64,000 nucleotides of DNA from Hypericum androsaemum (taxonomy: Eukaryota; Streptophyta; Magnoliopsida; Malpighiales; Hypericaceae). Shown piece after piece: positions 35,974 through 46,182 of this stretch. The stretch's first letter is position 1. Each line of letters starts with the position of its first letter. The notes under the pieces were generated by a model. That model made no database searches. It was not told the origin of the DNA and was given only the letters and a program-made list of their open reading frames with translations. The translations under genes were made by a program, and so were the position numbers. The stretch is from NCBI GenBank assembly GCA_963995505.1, contig OZ023182.1:1565001-1629000 (forward strand), read 5' to 3'.

Positions 35974-36571
35974 TATTAATCTGCTCTATGCGTGTCGGGA
36001 ATGGATACATCGCCACTTGTTATACTAGCAGCTTCTAGTTCCATCTGTCTTTCATCTTCGAGGTGAATGATGTGGCTTTCTTCTAGAAGGCCTCCGTCAC
36101 CACTATGTGGTAAGATCATTCGCCATTGATCTGTGCTCCATATCTGTGTATAGTGTCCTTCTCCGAGGAGTCGGAGATTCTTCCATCCCCGTGGTATGGG
36201 TAGACAGGCTGGATTCTGTGGCAATCGATAGACCTCCGGGTTTCTGATCTCATTTATATCATAAGGAGAGGGGGCCTCTAAGTTAAGCTCTGTTTCTTCA
36301 AACTCTGTTTCGTCTAGCAGAATTATCCGCTTTTTGCCTGGGATGGTGGTGAATTCTGTTACCCGGGGGAGAGTAGAATCGATCAGGCAGAAGATTCATC
36401 CTCTAACTGCCATGTTACCTCCTATCAGAAAGAATTTTTCCCCGAACCATTGGAGAATCTCTTCCATCTTTCCTTCCTCTTCTAATTTTAAGATCATAAC
36501 ATCTATCATTCCTAAGTGATAAAACCTTAGGATAAGTTTAGCCGGCAAGTCTGTTTTGTCATGATCTTCCC
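35974..36571 (-). pseudogene. TAV C-terminal part of block B
   Basis: Minus-strand sequence matching 43360-43964 of block F. Open from about 36392 to the TAA near 35974, with a CGA-to-TGA stop near 36395. The break at 36571 falls just downstream, in gene order, of where the other end (28434) stops. Confidence 0.82.
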
Positions 36572-38033
36572 CAACTGAATTCCTATTTCTAGCGCACTAG
36601 AAATAGGAAACGGTAAAATAGAATTACAACCACATATAGCAGAAAAAATTCTTAGTTTTCCAGATAAACTAGAAGGCTTAAAACAAATCCAAGCTTTCTT
36701 AGGAATCATGAATTATGCAAGAAAATTTATTCCAAATCTTAGTAAATTAACAGGACCTTTATATAGTAAAATGTCCAAAAATGGTCAAAGAAATTTCAAT
36801 AAAGAGGATATAGAATTAGTTAAGAAAATTAAGCAGGAAGTTCGAAAGATAAAACCTCTAGAATTACCTCTTACCACAGATTATATTATCATAGAATGTG
36901 ATGGAAGTAAAGAAGGATGGGGAGCAGTAATGATCTGCAAGCCACATAAATATGCAGATAAAGACACAGAAAGAATAGCAGCATACGCTAGTGGTAATTT
37001 TAATAAAGCCGGTATGAACTGGACTAGTCTAGACTTTGAAATACAGGCATTAATAAATGCATTAGATAAGTTTAAATTATATACAAATAAGGAATTTACA
37101 GTAAGAACGGATTGCGAAGCTATAGTTAAATATCTAAAAAATGAAAATAGCAAAAAGATAAATAGAACTAGATGGATTAACTTACAAAATTTAATACAAG
37201 GTAGTGGTTATTCCATAGAATTCGAGCATATTAAAGGAAAAAATAATAGTTTAGCAGATTTATTATCAAGAAGCATTAACAAGTTTTTTGATGATGCAGG
37301 AAAATAATATGAAGAAAAGGGTCATTAAGCCTAAAGATAAAGAGAAAATGGAAGGCGAAGGGCCAAGTACCCAAAGCCCCATTATTCCACAGACTCCACA
37401 GAAAAAAGATGAACCAAGTGTTATTCAGAACATACAAGCAATACAATCAGAAGTAGCTGGTACTCCAGCCAATATTATATACAGAAATAATCTGGCCATG
37501 CCAATTTATACAGAAGGAAATGCAAGTGGTGCTTCAGTGCCCTCGGCAAGTCCAACTTCTTCACAGCATAAACAGATTAAATTTGGAACAATTTCCTTAG
37601 CAGAATTCCCGGATATAGGGAATAAAAAATTTAGACCCTTCCCAGGGTTATCCATAGACAGGTCACAACAATGTCTTCTCGACAATCTGTGGCATATACA
37701 GACAGCAGGAGCAGCTACTAATTTCAAAGTACAGTGCTTAAATGCACTTAGTATGTATTTTTCCGAAAATACTCCCAAAACATATAAAAAGAAGTTTACT
37801 CATTATGTAATATACAGAGGGTTAAAAACAGGAGTGTTTAATAGTTTCGATACAGTTAGAAAATACATTTTATGTAACCAGCCTCTATATAAAGGCTATT
37901 ACAGTTTTTCCGAGGCCCTTGAAGAAGCCCGAAAGGCTTTTGGGCCCAACTTTTTTATTGAACCAGAAGTGGTTAGACCCTTCTCCGATGTAACCAGAGA
38001 AGAACCATCCCAGATTATTCTTCGACATGAATA
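36572..38033 (+). pseudogene. Viral block C: RT end, RNase H and TAV N-part
   Basis: After a 25-bp scrambled joint (which includes a scrap reading GATCTTCCCCAA, from the protease region, and the small palindrome ATTTCTAGCGCACTAGAAAT), plus-strand sequence runs from the RT thumb through RNase H (36708-37307; [16 protein letters not shown] and NSLADLLSR blocks intact). It enters the overlapping TAV ORF from about 37294 and is cut at 38033 next to block D. The RNase H frame has no internal stop. The RT palm is missing. Confidence 0.88.
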
Positions 38034-38498
38034 ATCAAAAGAGGGAAGGCTAGAATAGTATATAATTATAAAAGATTAAATGATAACACGATAGATGACG
38101 CGTATAACATTCCAAACAAAGATAATCTTATAGGACTAATTCAGAATAAAAAGATATTTAGTTAATTTGATCTAAAATAAGGCTACAACCAGCTACAATT
38201 AGAAGAATGGTTTAAGCCATGGACAGCTTTCACATGTCCAGAAGGACACTTTGAGTGGAATGTCCTTAGTTTTGGTTTAAAAAATGCGTCTGCAGTTTTT
38301 CAACAATTTATGGATAGTATTTTCCTAAAATATGAATTTTGCCTAGTATATATTGACGATATCCTCATAGCTAGTAACACAGTTACTGAACATGAAAAAC
38401 ATTTAGCTGTAGTTTTTGAAGAAGTAGTAAAACAAGGGATAGTATTAAGTAAGAAGAAAATGGAATTATTCAAGAAAAAAATTTCCTTTTTGGGGATC
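38034..38498 (+). pseudogene. Viral block D: RT palm fragment
   Basis: Starts in the middle of RT ([17 protein letters not shown] block) and ends shortly after YIDDIL. Stop codons at about 38163 and 38177 destroy the frame. It is joined at both ends to unrelated parts of the viral genome. Confidence 0.85.
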
Positions 38499-40515
38499 TA
38501 GAATGCCAATTGGACGATTATATAGTTCTGATATGTTATTAGTAGAACAGCAACACCCACAGCTATGGCCAGACGAAGTCCTGGTATGGGAACAAACGGT
38601 AGTTAGAAACTGGGAAACTAATAAACGATCAGATATAGATAAGTTCTCTTATTTAGAAACAACGTTAGGACCAACAGCGTTAGGATTTTGGCAGAGTAAA
38701 AAGGCTAAAAATCCCAAGGAAATTAATACATTAAAATCATTAGGAGATAATCCCTACAACTTCACAAGTCAGATTAGAATTTTGTTATTAGGAGTTGATC
38801 CGGCAAAAGAAAATACGTTTATACAAGACACAGCAGTTAGAAACCTAGAACAATTAAGTATAACAGACTTTAAATATATCAAAGAATTTAGCTCCGACTT
38901 TGCTAGATTACTGGCACAAACCGGACGAGCTATGGATGATAATTTGTGTAATAGATATTTTGTAAAATTACCAGGAGATTTAGGAAGATCTATACATGAA
39001 GATTGGGTAGCTGGTTATGGCTTAACAGAAGGATTAGGTGTAGGCCCACGAATAACATACGTATTTAATAAACTAGAAGAAAAGTGTAAAGAAGCAACTA
39101 TGCAAGAACAGATTAGAAGGCAGGCTTGGGCTTTTTGCAAAACAGCAGTATACACTCCACAGGCATACGGATATTATGATAAAAACAAGGGAAAAAGAAA
39201 ATATCTTAGGAAAAGTACATCGTATAGAAAAAATAAACCCTGGAAAAATAAAAATAAAAACGTAAAGAAAAAATCTCAGAATAGGAAGTGTACCTGTTTT
39301 ATTTGTGGAGATCCAGATCACCTAGCAAATAAATGTCCTAACAAGGCAAAAAATGCAGATAGATCTAACTTAGTAGAACAGTTAGACGAATATGAAATAC
39401 AAAGTATTAGAACCGACAATTCTGAGAATTATTTTTATAGTATAACCAGTGAATCAGATAGAGAGAACTCCCCTAAAATAACATATACTTACATGAATAT
39501 AGAAGAACATGAGTGTCCGCATGAATGGATTAGAAATAGGGGAAATAATCATATAAGCTGCTATAACTGCAAGCTATATCCTGCAATAGAAAGACATTAT
39601 CAATGTAATTATTGCTTTAAAGAAATCTGCTTTCTATGTATTAAAGAGATCTATAAAATCGAAACAGATTTAACAGGAAGAAAAAAGGGATTAACTAAAG
39701 ATAACAACTTTTATACTGAATGAATTGAAAAACATGAATTAGAAATTGAACTCATTAAACAAAGATTAATAAAACTAGAAACGGAAAGAGATAATATGGG
39801 AAAACATAAAGAAATTATTGAAGAAAATAACATGGCCGAACAAATAGCAGAAGAAGAAGCATTTATAATTGGTGACTGTATAGCTAGTCTAATAACATTA
39901 AAATGTAGAGTCTGGTTAGAAAATAATAAATTCCTCGATTTAACAGCCATTTTAGACACAGGAAGTACTAAGAGTTTAATAGGATACAGTATGGTTCCTA
40001 AACAATACCATACACCACTAAAATACCATATTACCACTCGAACAGTGGAAAATAGATTACTAACATTAACCCATTGCTTAGAATCCACAGGAATTCAGTT
40101 TTTAGATTTTGCAGGCGATTATAGTACTAAATATGATCTTTCCCAAGTAAACATTGCGCCAGAAGGAACTCGTAGTAAAGAATTTCTGCTTGGCATTAAT
40201 TTTCTTTGTAGCCTCAATGGAAGTCTTACTATAGCCCGTAACTGCATCACCATTAGTAAACATGTTTATACGTTTCCCACTAATAAATATATCCAAACAT
40301 CCGAGTTCGCGCGAAAGCGTGGTGGACACTCCCAATTAGATTTTTTAACAAAAAATGATATTCAATCTAGTAATATAGAAAATGAAGCTTATCAGATGTT
40401 AGGAAAAATGTTGTCACAAGATTTAGAAAAACGACCAGATATTAAAAGTAGCATAAACTACCCTAAAATCCAGAAATTAGAAAAGTTAGGATTAATAGGG
40501 GAAACGGTAAAATAG
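38499..40515 (+). pseudogene. Viral block E: coat core, Cys motifs, protease
   Basis: The frame 38503-39723 covers the end of the variable coat part, the coat core, the CCHC finger (CTCFICGDPDHLANKC) and the second Cys motif, then ends at a TGA where block F has CGA. A second frame, 39796-40515, covers the protease (DTGSTKSLIG) and early RT linker and is cut at 40504. Unlike blocks B and F, this copy keeps CGA at the coat position 38626-38628, where those have TGA. Confidence 0.88.
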
Positions 40516-40546
40516 GAAACGGTAATAATTATTAATAATTATGCAA
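40505..40546. other. Filler at the E/F joint
   Basis: GAAACGGTAAAATA and GGAAACGGTAATAATT are repeated scraps, the first matching the RT region near 41430 and the TAATTATTAATAATTA-type part matching the sequence after the TAV stop. Such patchwork is typical of end-joining repair. Confidence 0.75.
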
Positions 40547-42133
40547 ATATCCGAGTTCGCGCGAAAGCGTGGTGGACACTCCCAATTAGATTTTTTAACA
40601 AAAAATGATATTCAATCTAGTAATATAGAAAATGAAGCTTATCAGATGTTAGGAAAAATGTTGTCACAAGATTTAGAAAAAGGACCAGATATTAAAAGTA
40701 GCATAAACTACCCTAAAATCCAGAAATTAGAAAAGTTAGGATTAATAGGGGATGATATAAAAAAATCCAGAATAAACATTTTAGCAAAAATGAAAATCAA
40801 GAATCCTGACATCCGAATAGTTACTGCAAATATCGATTATAGCCCCCTAGATAGGGAAGAATTTAGGAGTCAAATTCCCGAAATGCTTAGACAAAATTTA
40901 ATTAGAAGGTCTGAAAGTCCACACAGATCAGCAGCTTTCATAGTTAGAAACCATAGTGAAATCAAAAGAGGGAAGGCTAGAATAGTATATAATTATAAAA
41001 GATTAAATGATAACACGATAGATGACGCGTATAACATTCCAAACAAAGATAATCTTATAGGACTAATTCAGAATAAAAAGATATTTAGTAAATTTGATCT
41101 AAAATCAGGCTACAACCAGCTACAATTAGAAGAATGGTTTAAGCCATGGACAGCTTTCACATGTCCAGAAGGACACTTTGAGTGGAATGTCCTTAGTTTT
41201 GGTTTAAAAAATGCGCCTGCAGTTTTTCAACGATTTATGGATAGTATTTTCCTAAAATATGAATTTTGCCTAGTATATATTGACGATAACCTCATAGCTA
41301 GTAACTCAGTTACTGAACATGAAAAATATTTAGCTGTAGTTTTTGAAGAAGTAGTAAAACAAGGGATAGTATTAAGTAAGAAGAAAATGGAATTATTCAA
41401 GAAAAAAATTTCCTTTTTGGGCCTAGAAATAGGAAACGGTAAAATAGAATTACAACCACATATAGCAGAAAAAATTCTTAGTTTTCCAGATAAACTAGAA
41501 GGCTTAAAACAAATCCAAGCTTTCTTAGGAATCATGAATTATGCAAGAAAATTTATTCCAAATCTTAGTAAATTAACAGGACCTTTATATAGTAAAACGT
41601 CCAAAAATGGTCAAAGAAATTTCAATAAAGTGGATATAGAATTAGTTAAGAAAATTAAGCAGGAAGTTCGAAAGATAAAACCTCTAGAATTACCTCTTAC
41701 CACAGATTATATTATCATAGAATGTGATGGAAGTAAAGAAGGATGGGGAGCAGTAATGATCTGCAAGCCACATAAATATGCAGATAAAGACACAGAAAGA
41801 ATAGCAGCATACGCTAGTGGTAATTTTAATAAAGCCGGTATGAACTGGACTAGTCTAGACTTTGAAATACAGGCATTAATAAATGCATTAGATAAGTTTA
41901 AATTATATACAAATAAGGAATTTACAGTAAGAACGGATTGCGAAGCTATAGTTAAATTCCTAAAAAATGAAAATAGCAAAAAGATAAATAGAACTAGATG
42001 GATTAACTTACAAAATTTAATACAAGGTAGTGGTTATTCCATAGAATTCGAGCATATTAAAGGAAAAAATAATAGTTTAGCAGATTTATTATCAAGAAGC
42101 ATTAACAAGTTTTTTGATGATGCAGGAAAATAA
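40545..42133 (+). pseudogene. RT and RNase H of block F (open frame)
   Basis: Open for 530 codons with no stop. RT fingers and palm carry KFDLKSGYNQLQ and YIDD at 41276-41287. The residue after YIDD is N (AAC), where other blocks have I. The RNase H catalytic acids are in ECDGS, the DFEIQAL helix, RTDCEA and NSLADLL. The frame ends at TAA 42131-42133, overlapping the TAV start. It is detached from the 5' part of its polyprotein (45319-48633) by the permutation, so it is not expressed as a normal protein. Confidence 0.9.
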
Positions 42134-43964
42134 TATGAAGAAAAGGGTCATTAAGCCTAAAGATAAAGAGAAAATGGAAGGCGAAGGGCCAAGTACCCAA
42201 AGCCCCATTATTCCACAGACTCCACAGAAAAAAGATGAACCAAGTGTTATTCAGAACATACAAGCAATAAAATCAGAAGTAGCTGGTACTCCAGCCAATA
42301 TTATATACAGAAATAATCTGGCCATGCCAATTTATACAGAAGGAAATGCAAGTGGTGCTTCAGTGCCCTCGGCAAGTCCAACTTCTTCACAGCATAAACA
42401 GATTAAATTTGGAACAATTTCCTTAGCAGAATTCCCGGATATAGGGAATAAAAAATTTAGACCCTTCCCAGGGTTATCCATAGACAGGTCACAACAATGT
42501 CTTCTCGACAATCTGTGGCATATACAGACTGCAGGAGCAGCTACTAATTTCAAAGTACAGTGCTTAAATGCACTTAGTATGTATTTTTCCGAAAATACTC
42601 CCAAAACATATAAAAAGAAGTTTACTCATTATGTAATATACAGAGGGTTAAAAACAGGAGTGTTTAATAGTTTCGATACAGTTAGAAAATACATTTTATG
42701 TAACCAGCCTCTATATAAAGGCTATTACAGTTTTTCCGAGGCCCTTGAAGAAGCCCGAAAGGCTTTTGGGCCCAACTTTTTTATTGAACCAGAAGTGGTT
42801 AGACCCTTCTCCGATGTAACCAGAGAAGAACCAGCCCAGATTATTCTTCGACATGAAGATACAGTCAGAAAACTGGAGGCCCAGATCGTACATCTTCAAC
42901 AGCAAAATGAACAGCAGATTCGACACCTGGAAGAAAAAAGACAAGAAGCTGAAAAAAAGGCTCTGACGGCTGGGGTTACAGCTCAGAAGAATGAACAGAC
43001 AATAACCATTATGGAAAAGATGGTGGCCAAACTCAACAAATCAGGAACAGAACTGAGGAAGAAACTAGATGACACCGAGTTAAAGCTATCAACATCAAAG
43101 GGTTCCAACAGAGACTTTATCCAGTTAAAAGCTAGACTGCTAGATCTCTCTGCTCAATAGGTTCTACAGCCTCTCTTTAATGAATGGCCTGAAGGAGAAG
43201 AATTAATAAAAAAGAAAACCGAAAAAGGCCATATTGAAGATCTGATCACAGCCCAGCAAGACTTAGCAAGAATACATCTCAAAAAAGTAAACTGGATTTT
43301 TCAGGGAGTAGATATAATATAAAAACCCTACAGTCTCAGCAACAGAACGGTGGGACTCTTAAAGCTTCAGGTTTATCTAAACAAAACAGACTTGCCAGCT
43401 AAACTTATCCTAAGGTTTTATCACTTAGGAATGATAGATGTTATGATCTTAAAATTAGAAGAGGAAGGAAAGATGGAAGAGATTCTCCAATGGTTCGGGG
43501 AAAAATTCTTTCTGATAGGAGGTAACATGGCAGTTAGAGGACGAATCTTCTGCCTGATCGATTCTACTCTCCCCCGGGTAACATAATTCACCACCATCCC
43601 AGGCAAAAAGTGGATAATTCTGCTAGACGAAACAGAGTTTGAAGAAACAGAGCTTAACTTAGAGGCCCCCTCTCCTTATGATATAAATGAGATCAGAAAC
43701 CCAGAGGTCTATCGATTGCTACAGAATCCAGCCTGTCTACCCATACCACGGGGATGGAAGAATCTCTAACTCCTCGGAGAAGGACACTATACACAGATAT
43801 GGAGCACAGATCAATGACGAATGATCTTACCACATAGTGGTGACGGAGGCCTTCTAGAAGAAAGCCACATCATTCACCTCGAAGATGAAAGACAGATGGA
43901 ACTAGAAGCTGCTAGTATAACAAGTGGCGATGTATCCATTCCCGACACGCATAGAGCAGATTAA
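42117..43964 (+). pseudogene. TAV/viroplasmin-like ORF of block F
   Basis: ATG 42117 to TAA 43962-43964 is one continuous frame of 615 codons. It is interrupted by nonsense codons at 43158-43160 (TAG; CAG in block B), 43319-43321 (TAA; CAA in G), near 43584 and near 43768. The N-part is Pro/Ser-rich. The central TAV core at about residues 150-225 has the RNase H1 N-domain-like pattern (YVIYRGLKTGVFNS and YKGYYSFSEALEEARKAFG). A long coiled coil follows at about 245-335. The C-part is unassigned. In family members this protein lets ribosomes reinitiate on the polycistronic RNA and builds the virus factory. Confidence 0.85.
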
Positions 43965-43980
43965 TAATTATTAATAATTA

Positions 43981-44040
43981 GACGTAAGGGCTGACGTTTT
44001 GTCCCAATTAGACGTAAGGGCTGACGTTTTGTCCCAATTA
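43981..44040 (+). promoter_or_regulatory. Tandem as-1-like enhancer elements, block F
   Basis: GACGTAAGGGCTGACG at 43981-43996 and again at 44011-44026, within exact 30-bp tandem repeats. The CaMV 35S as-1 element has the same layout, two TGACG-type sites in GACGTAAGGGATGACG, differing at one base. as-1 binds TGA-class bZIP factors (established for 35S). Confidence 0.85.
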
Positions 44041-44166
44041 TTGTACTTACTTTTTACTAGTAGTAGTGCGCTAGCTAGTAGCCAGCTGTGAGCTAGGTAA
44101 CTTTTATTAGTGCGCCTGCGAGCGTACTTTAGAAAGAACTAGATTCTCTCTGCCTCTGGCTCCTTC

Positions 44167-44173
44167 TATTTAA
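44167..44173 (+). promoter_or_regulatory. Viral TATA box, block F
   Basis: TATTTAA inside CTCCTTCTATTTAAGGAGCC, a small palindromic stem, 140 bp downstream of the as-1-like repeats. RNA start would be near 44200. Confidence 0.75.
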
Positions 44174-44453
44174 GGAGCCCTTCCCCATTCTTGTAATCAC
44201 GGACGAAAAAACAAGAAATAATATACACCATTTCCCCACACCATGAGCAGTTAAACTCCCTACCTTCCCTTATTAGTCTACGTTCTAAAGCCTCTAGAAC
44301 TTAATAGTTACGCAAGCCATAAAAAAAAAAGAGTCAGAGTCAGTCGAACCGGCGATTGCACATATCTCCCGTCGGCACATCCCCCCTACCGCTGTAAGCT
44401 AATTTCTCCTCTTGTCTTTTGCTATTTTCTTTTTTCCGGCTAGCACCCCCTAT

Positions 44454-44465
44454 TGGTATCAGAGC
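44454..44465 (+). other. Viral primer binding site, block F
   Basis: TGGTATCAGAGC, a perfect initiator tRNA-Met complement, about 250 bp downstream of the inferred RNA start. Confidence 0.93.
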
Positions 44466-44746
44466 CTCTAAGATTTTCGAGGTTAAAAGAACAAGACAGG
44501 CTCGGTTAAGGTTGCCATGTTGGGCATAAATCCTCTTTATACTGAGAACCCGCTTGTATGAGACTAAGAATATCTGCGAGCATCTTTGATCCTAATTCGG
44601 GGATTATTTTGTACCTATTTTTGTATCTGTACCTTTTAATCATCTGAGTCTTCTCGCTTTAATTATGACTTGCAATCTAAAGAAAGAGACTAGAACTTGA
44701 CTAATTGGGGAAACTATTCACCATAATTATCACTCATCACTTCTAA

Positions 44747-45322
44747 CACGTTTTCAAAATTGCGACTAGTAAGAAACATCTGGACTACTTAGATTTAGAA
44801 CTTGGTTCTAGAGAAAAATCAAAAATAATATTAGAAGGATACGAGTTGATTTGTCGTTTTGATAAAAACTTTGAACATAAGCTACATAGTAATAATAATC
44901 ATTTAAATAGTCTGACTGACCTCATAGTCAGTCTAGGAGTTCATTTAGAATCTGAGAAAGAATTAAATACTAAGAATCATAATAATTTGACAGAAGTAAT
45001 CACTGAAGTTAATAGACTATTAAAAATATCCTTAGAAAATCAGAATTATATTAAAACTCAGAACGAACAAATTATCTTAGAAATTAAAAAATTAAACATA
45101 CTTATAGAAAAACCTAAAAGAAACGAGGTAGAACTAAAACCAGTCTTAGGAGAATTAGAAAAATTAGCAGAAAATATCAAAAGATTAAAAGAAGAAAATC
45201 ACGCTAAGGTAGAAATTAACGGTTTAATTAAAGCCCTAGAAAAACTAAACTTGGGACAAAGTGAAAGACCAAGAAAAGATATCTTGCCCCCAAAATATAT
45301 CCATTGGTTACCTAAAAAATGA
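44747..45322 (+). pseudogene. ORF1 of block F (coiled-coil protein, non-AUG start)
   Basis: Frame open from 44747, after a TAA at 44744, to TGA 45320-45322, with no stop and no ATG. Candidate non-AUG starts are ATT at 44759 and CTG at 44780. Rice tungro bacilliform virus ORF1 starts at ATT after ribosome shunting (established), so the same is plausible here. The product (up to about 187 residues) is mostly charged helix with heptad patterns, ending LPPKYIHWLPKK. The stop overlaps the next ATG as ATGA, the usual coupling in this family. Intact as a frame; listed as pseudogene because the copy is endogenous and its partners are broken. Confidence 0.72.
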
Positions 45323-46182
45323 CTACGCCATTTAGTGGAAGATATAATTTAAGCGGAACTAGGACTATGACAGAACCAGCTAGAAATAGTGTAAGTGATA
45401 ATATTTCAACAGATTCATTTTTAGGAAGACTACTTAGAGGATCAGGAAGTAATAGTACACAGGATGTGGTTCAATTAGAAGAAGAAATAGATGTAGAACG
45501 AAATTTGGAACTTTATAATAATGCTCAGGTAGACGCTTTAAATCCCAGAACACTATATCAGACAGGACTCCTTAACGTACGAACAGTACTAGTAAGAAGT
45601 AATAGGGAAGAGAGCTGAAGAATTGTGGATAATGCAGAAGAAATAGAACTATTTACACCAGAAACTTTAAAACGTTTAAACCAGTCAGGAAAACGTTTTG
45701 TGCACATAGGACTAATTGTAATAGGAATTAAAGGACTGGGAAGAAAAGAGCTAGGAACAAAAGCTTTGGTACTAATTTTAGATAAATCTTGGCAGACCGA
45801 TTTAAAGAAAGCCATAATAGCAGGAATGGAAGTAGACATGAGTAAAAATAGTGCTCTATTTTACTGTTCACCCGCAGTATTAAAAGATATTAAAGACCTA
45901 AAAAATTTAAAAATAGGACTAAAAACAAGAGGATATGAAAATTTTATAGGAAATAACCTCGTAATAAGCATAGGAATATTGGGAAAGGCAAGTAATAGAT
46001 CGGGAATGAAATTTAAAGTCAACATAGAAGGGATAGTGCAGAACTTAGCAAGTAAAGGAGTTAAAATGATAGATCCCGTTAAAATTGATCCAGAAGAATT
46101 AGCAGGATTAGAATGGTCTTTAAACGAGTTTTCAGAACCAGGAAATAGAATTATGATTCCCGAAAGAAGTATATTATACTAA
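45319..46182 (+). pseudogene. Movement-protein region of block F
   Basis: ATG 45319 overlaps the ORF1 stop. A TGA at 45616-45618 (TTA in blocks B and H) breaks the frame. It then stays open from 45619 through the 30K movement core (HIGLIVIGIKGLGR, MEVDMSKNSALFYCSP) to a TAA at 46180-46182. That TAA is shared with block B, and the reading frame continues past it without shift into the coat region. Confidence 0.85.

Larger units (their letters stand above)
28434..36571 (-). mobile_element. Viral block B: near-complete circularly permuted copy, minus strand
   Basis: Read on the minus strand from 36571 down, it has the TAV C-terminal part, as-1-like promoter, TATA box, leader, primer binding site, ORF1, polyprotein, then the TAV N-terminal part ending at 28434. 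The two ends fall about 35 bp apart in the TAV gene, so it represents a circle of about 8.1 kb opened inside TAV. It carries one 65-bp leader duplication. Stops and frameshifts throughout. Confidence 0.9.

Noticed and set aside
37506..37778. 90-codon frame opposite the TAV core, also at 29172-29444, 42332-42604 and 50244-50516
   Set aside because: Shadow of the TAV reading frame; appears wherever TAV is present and has no recognisable features.
39711..40088. 125-codon open frame opposite the viral protease, repeated in several blocks (31436-31813, 48057-48434, 52510-52887)
   Set aside because: It is conserved only because the protease and linker on the other strand are conserved. No motif of its own, and it overlaps a known coding region throughout.
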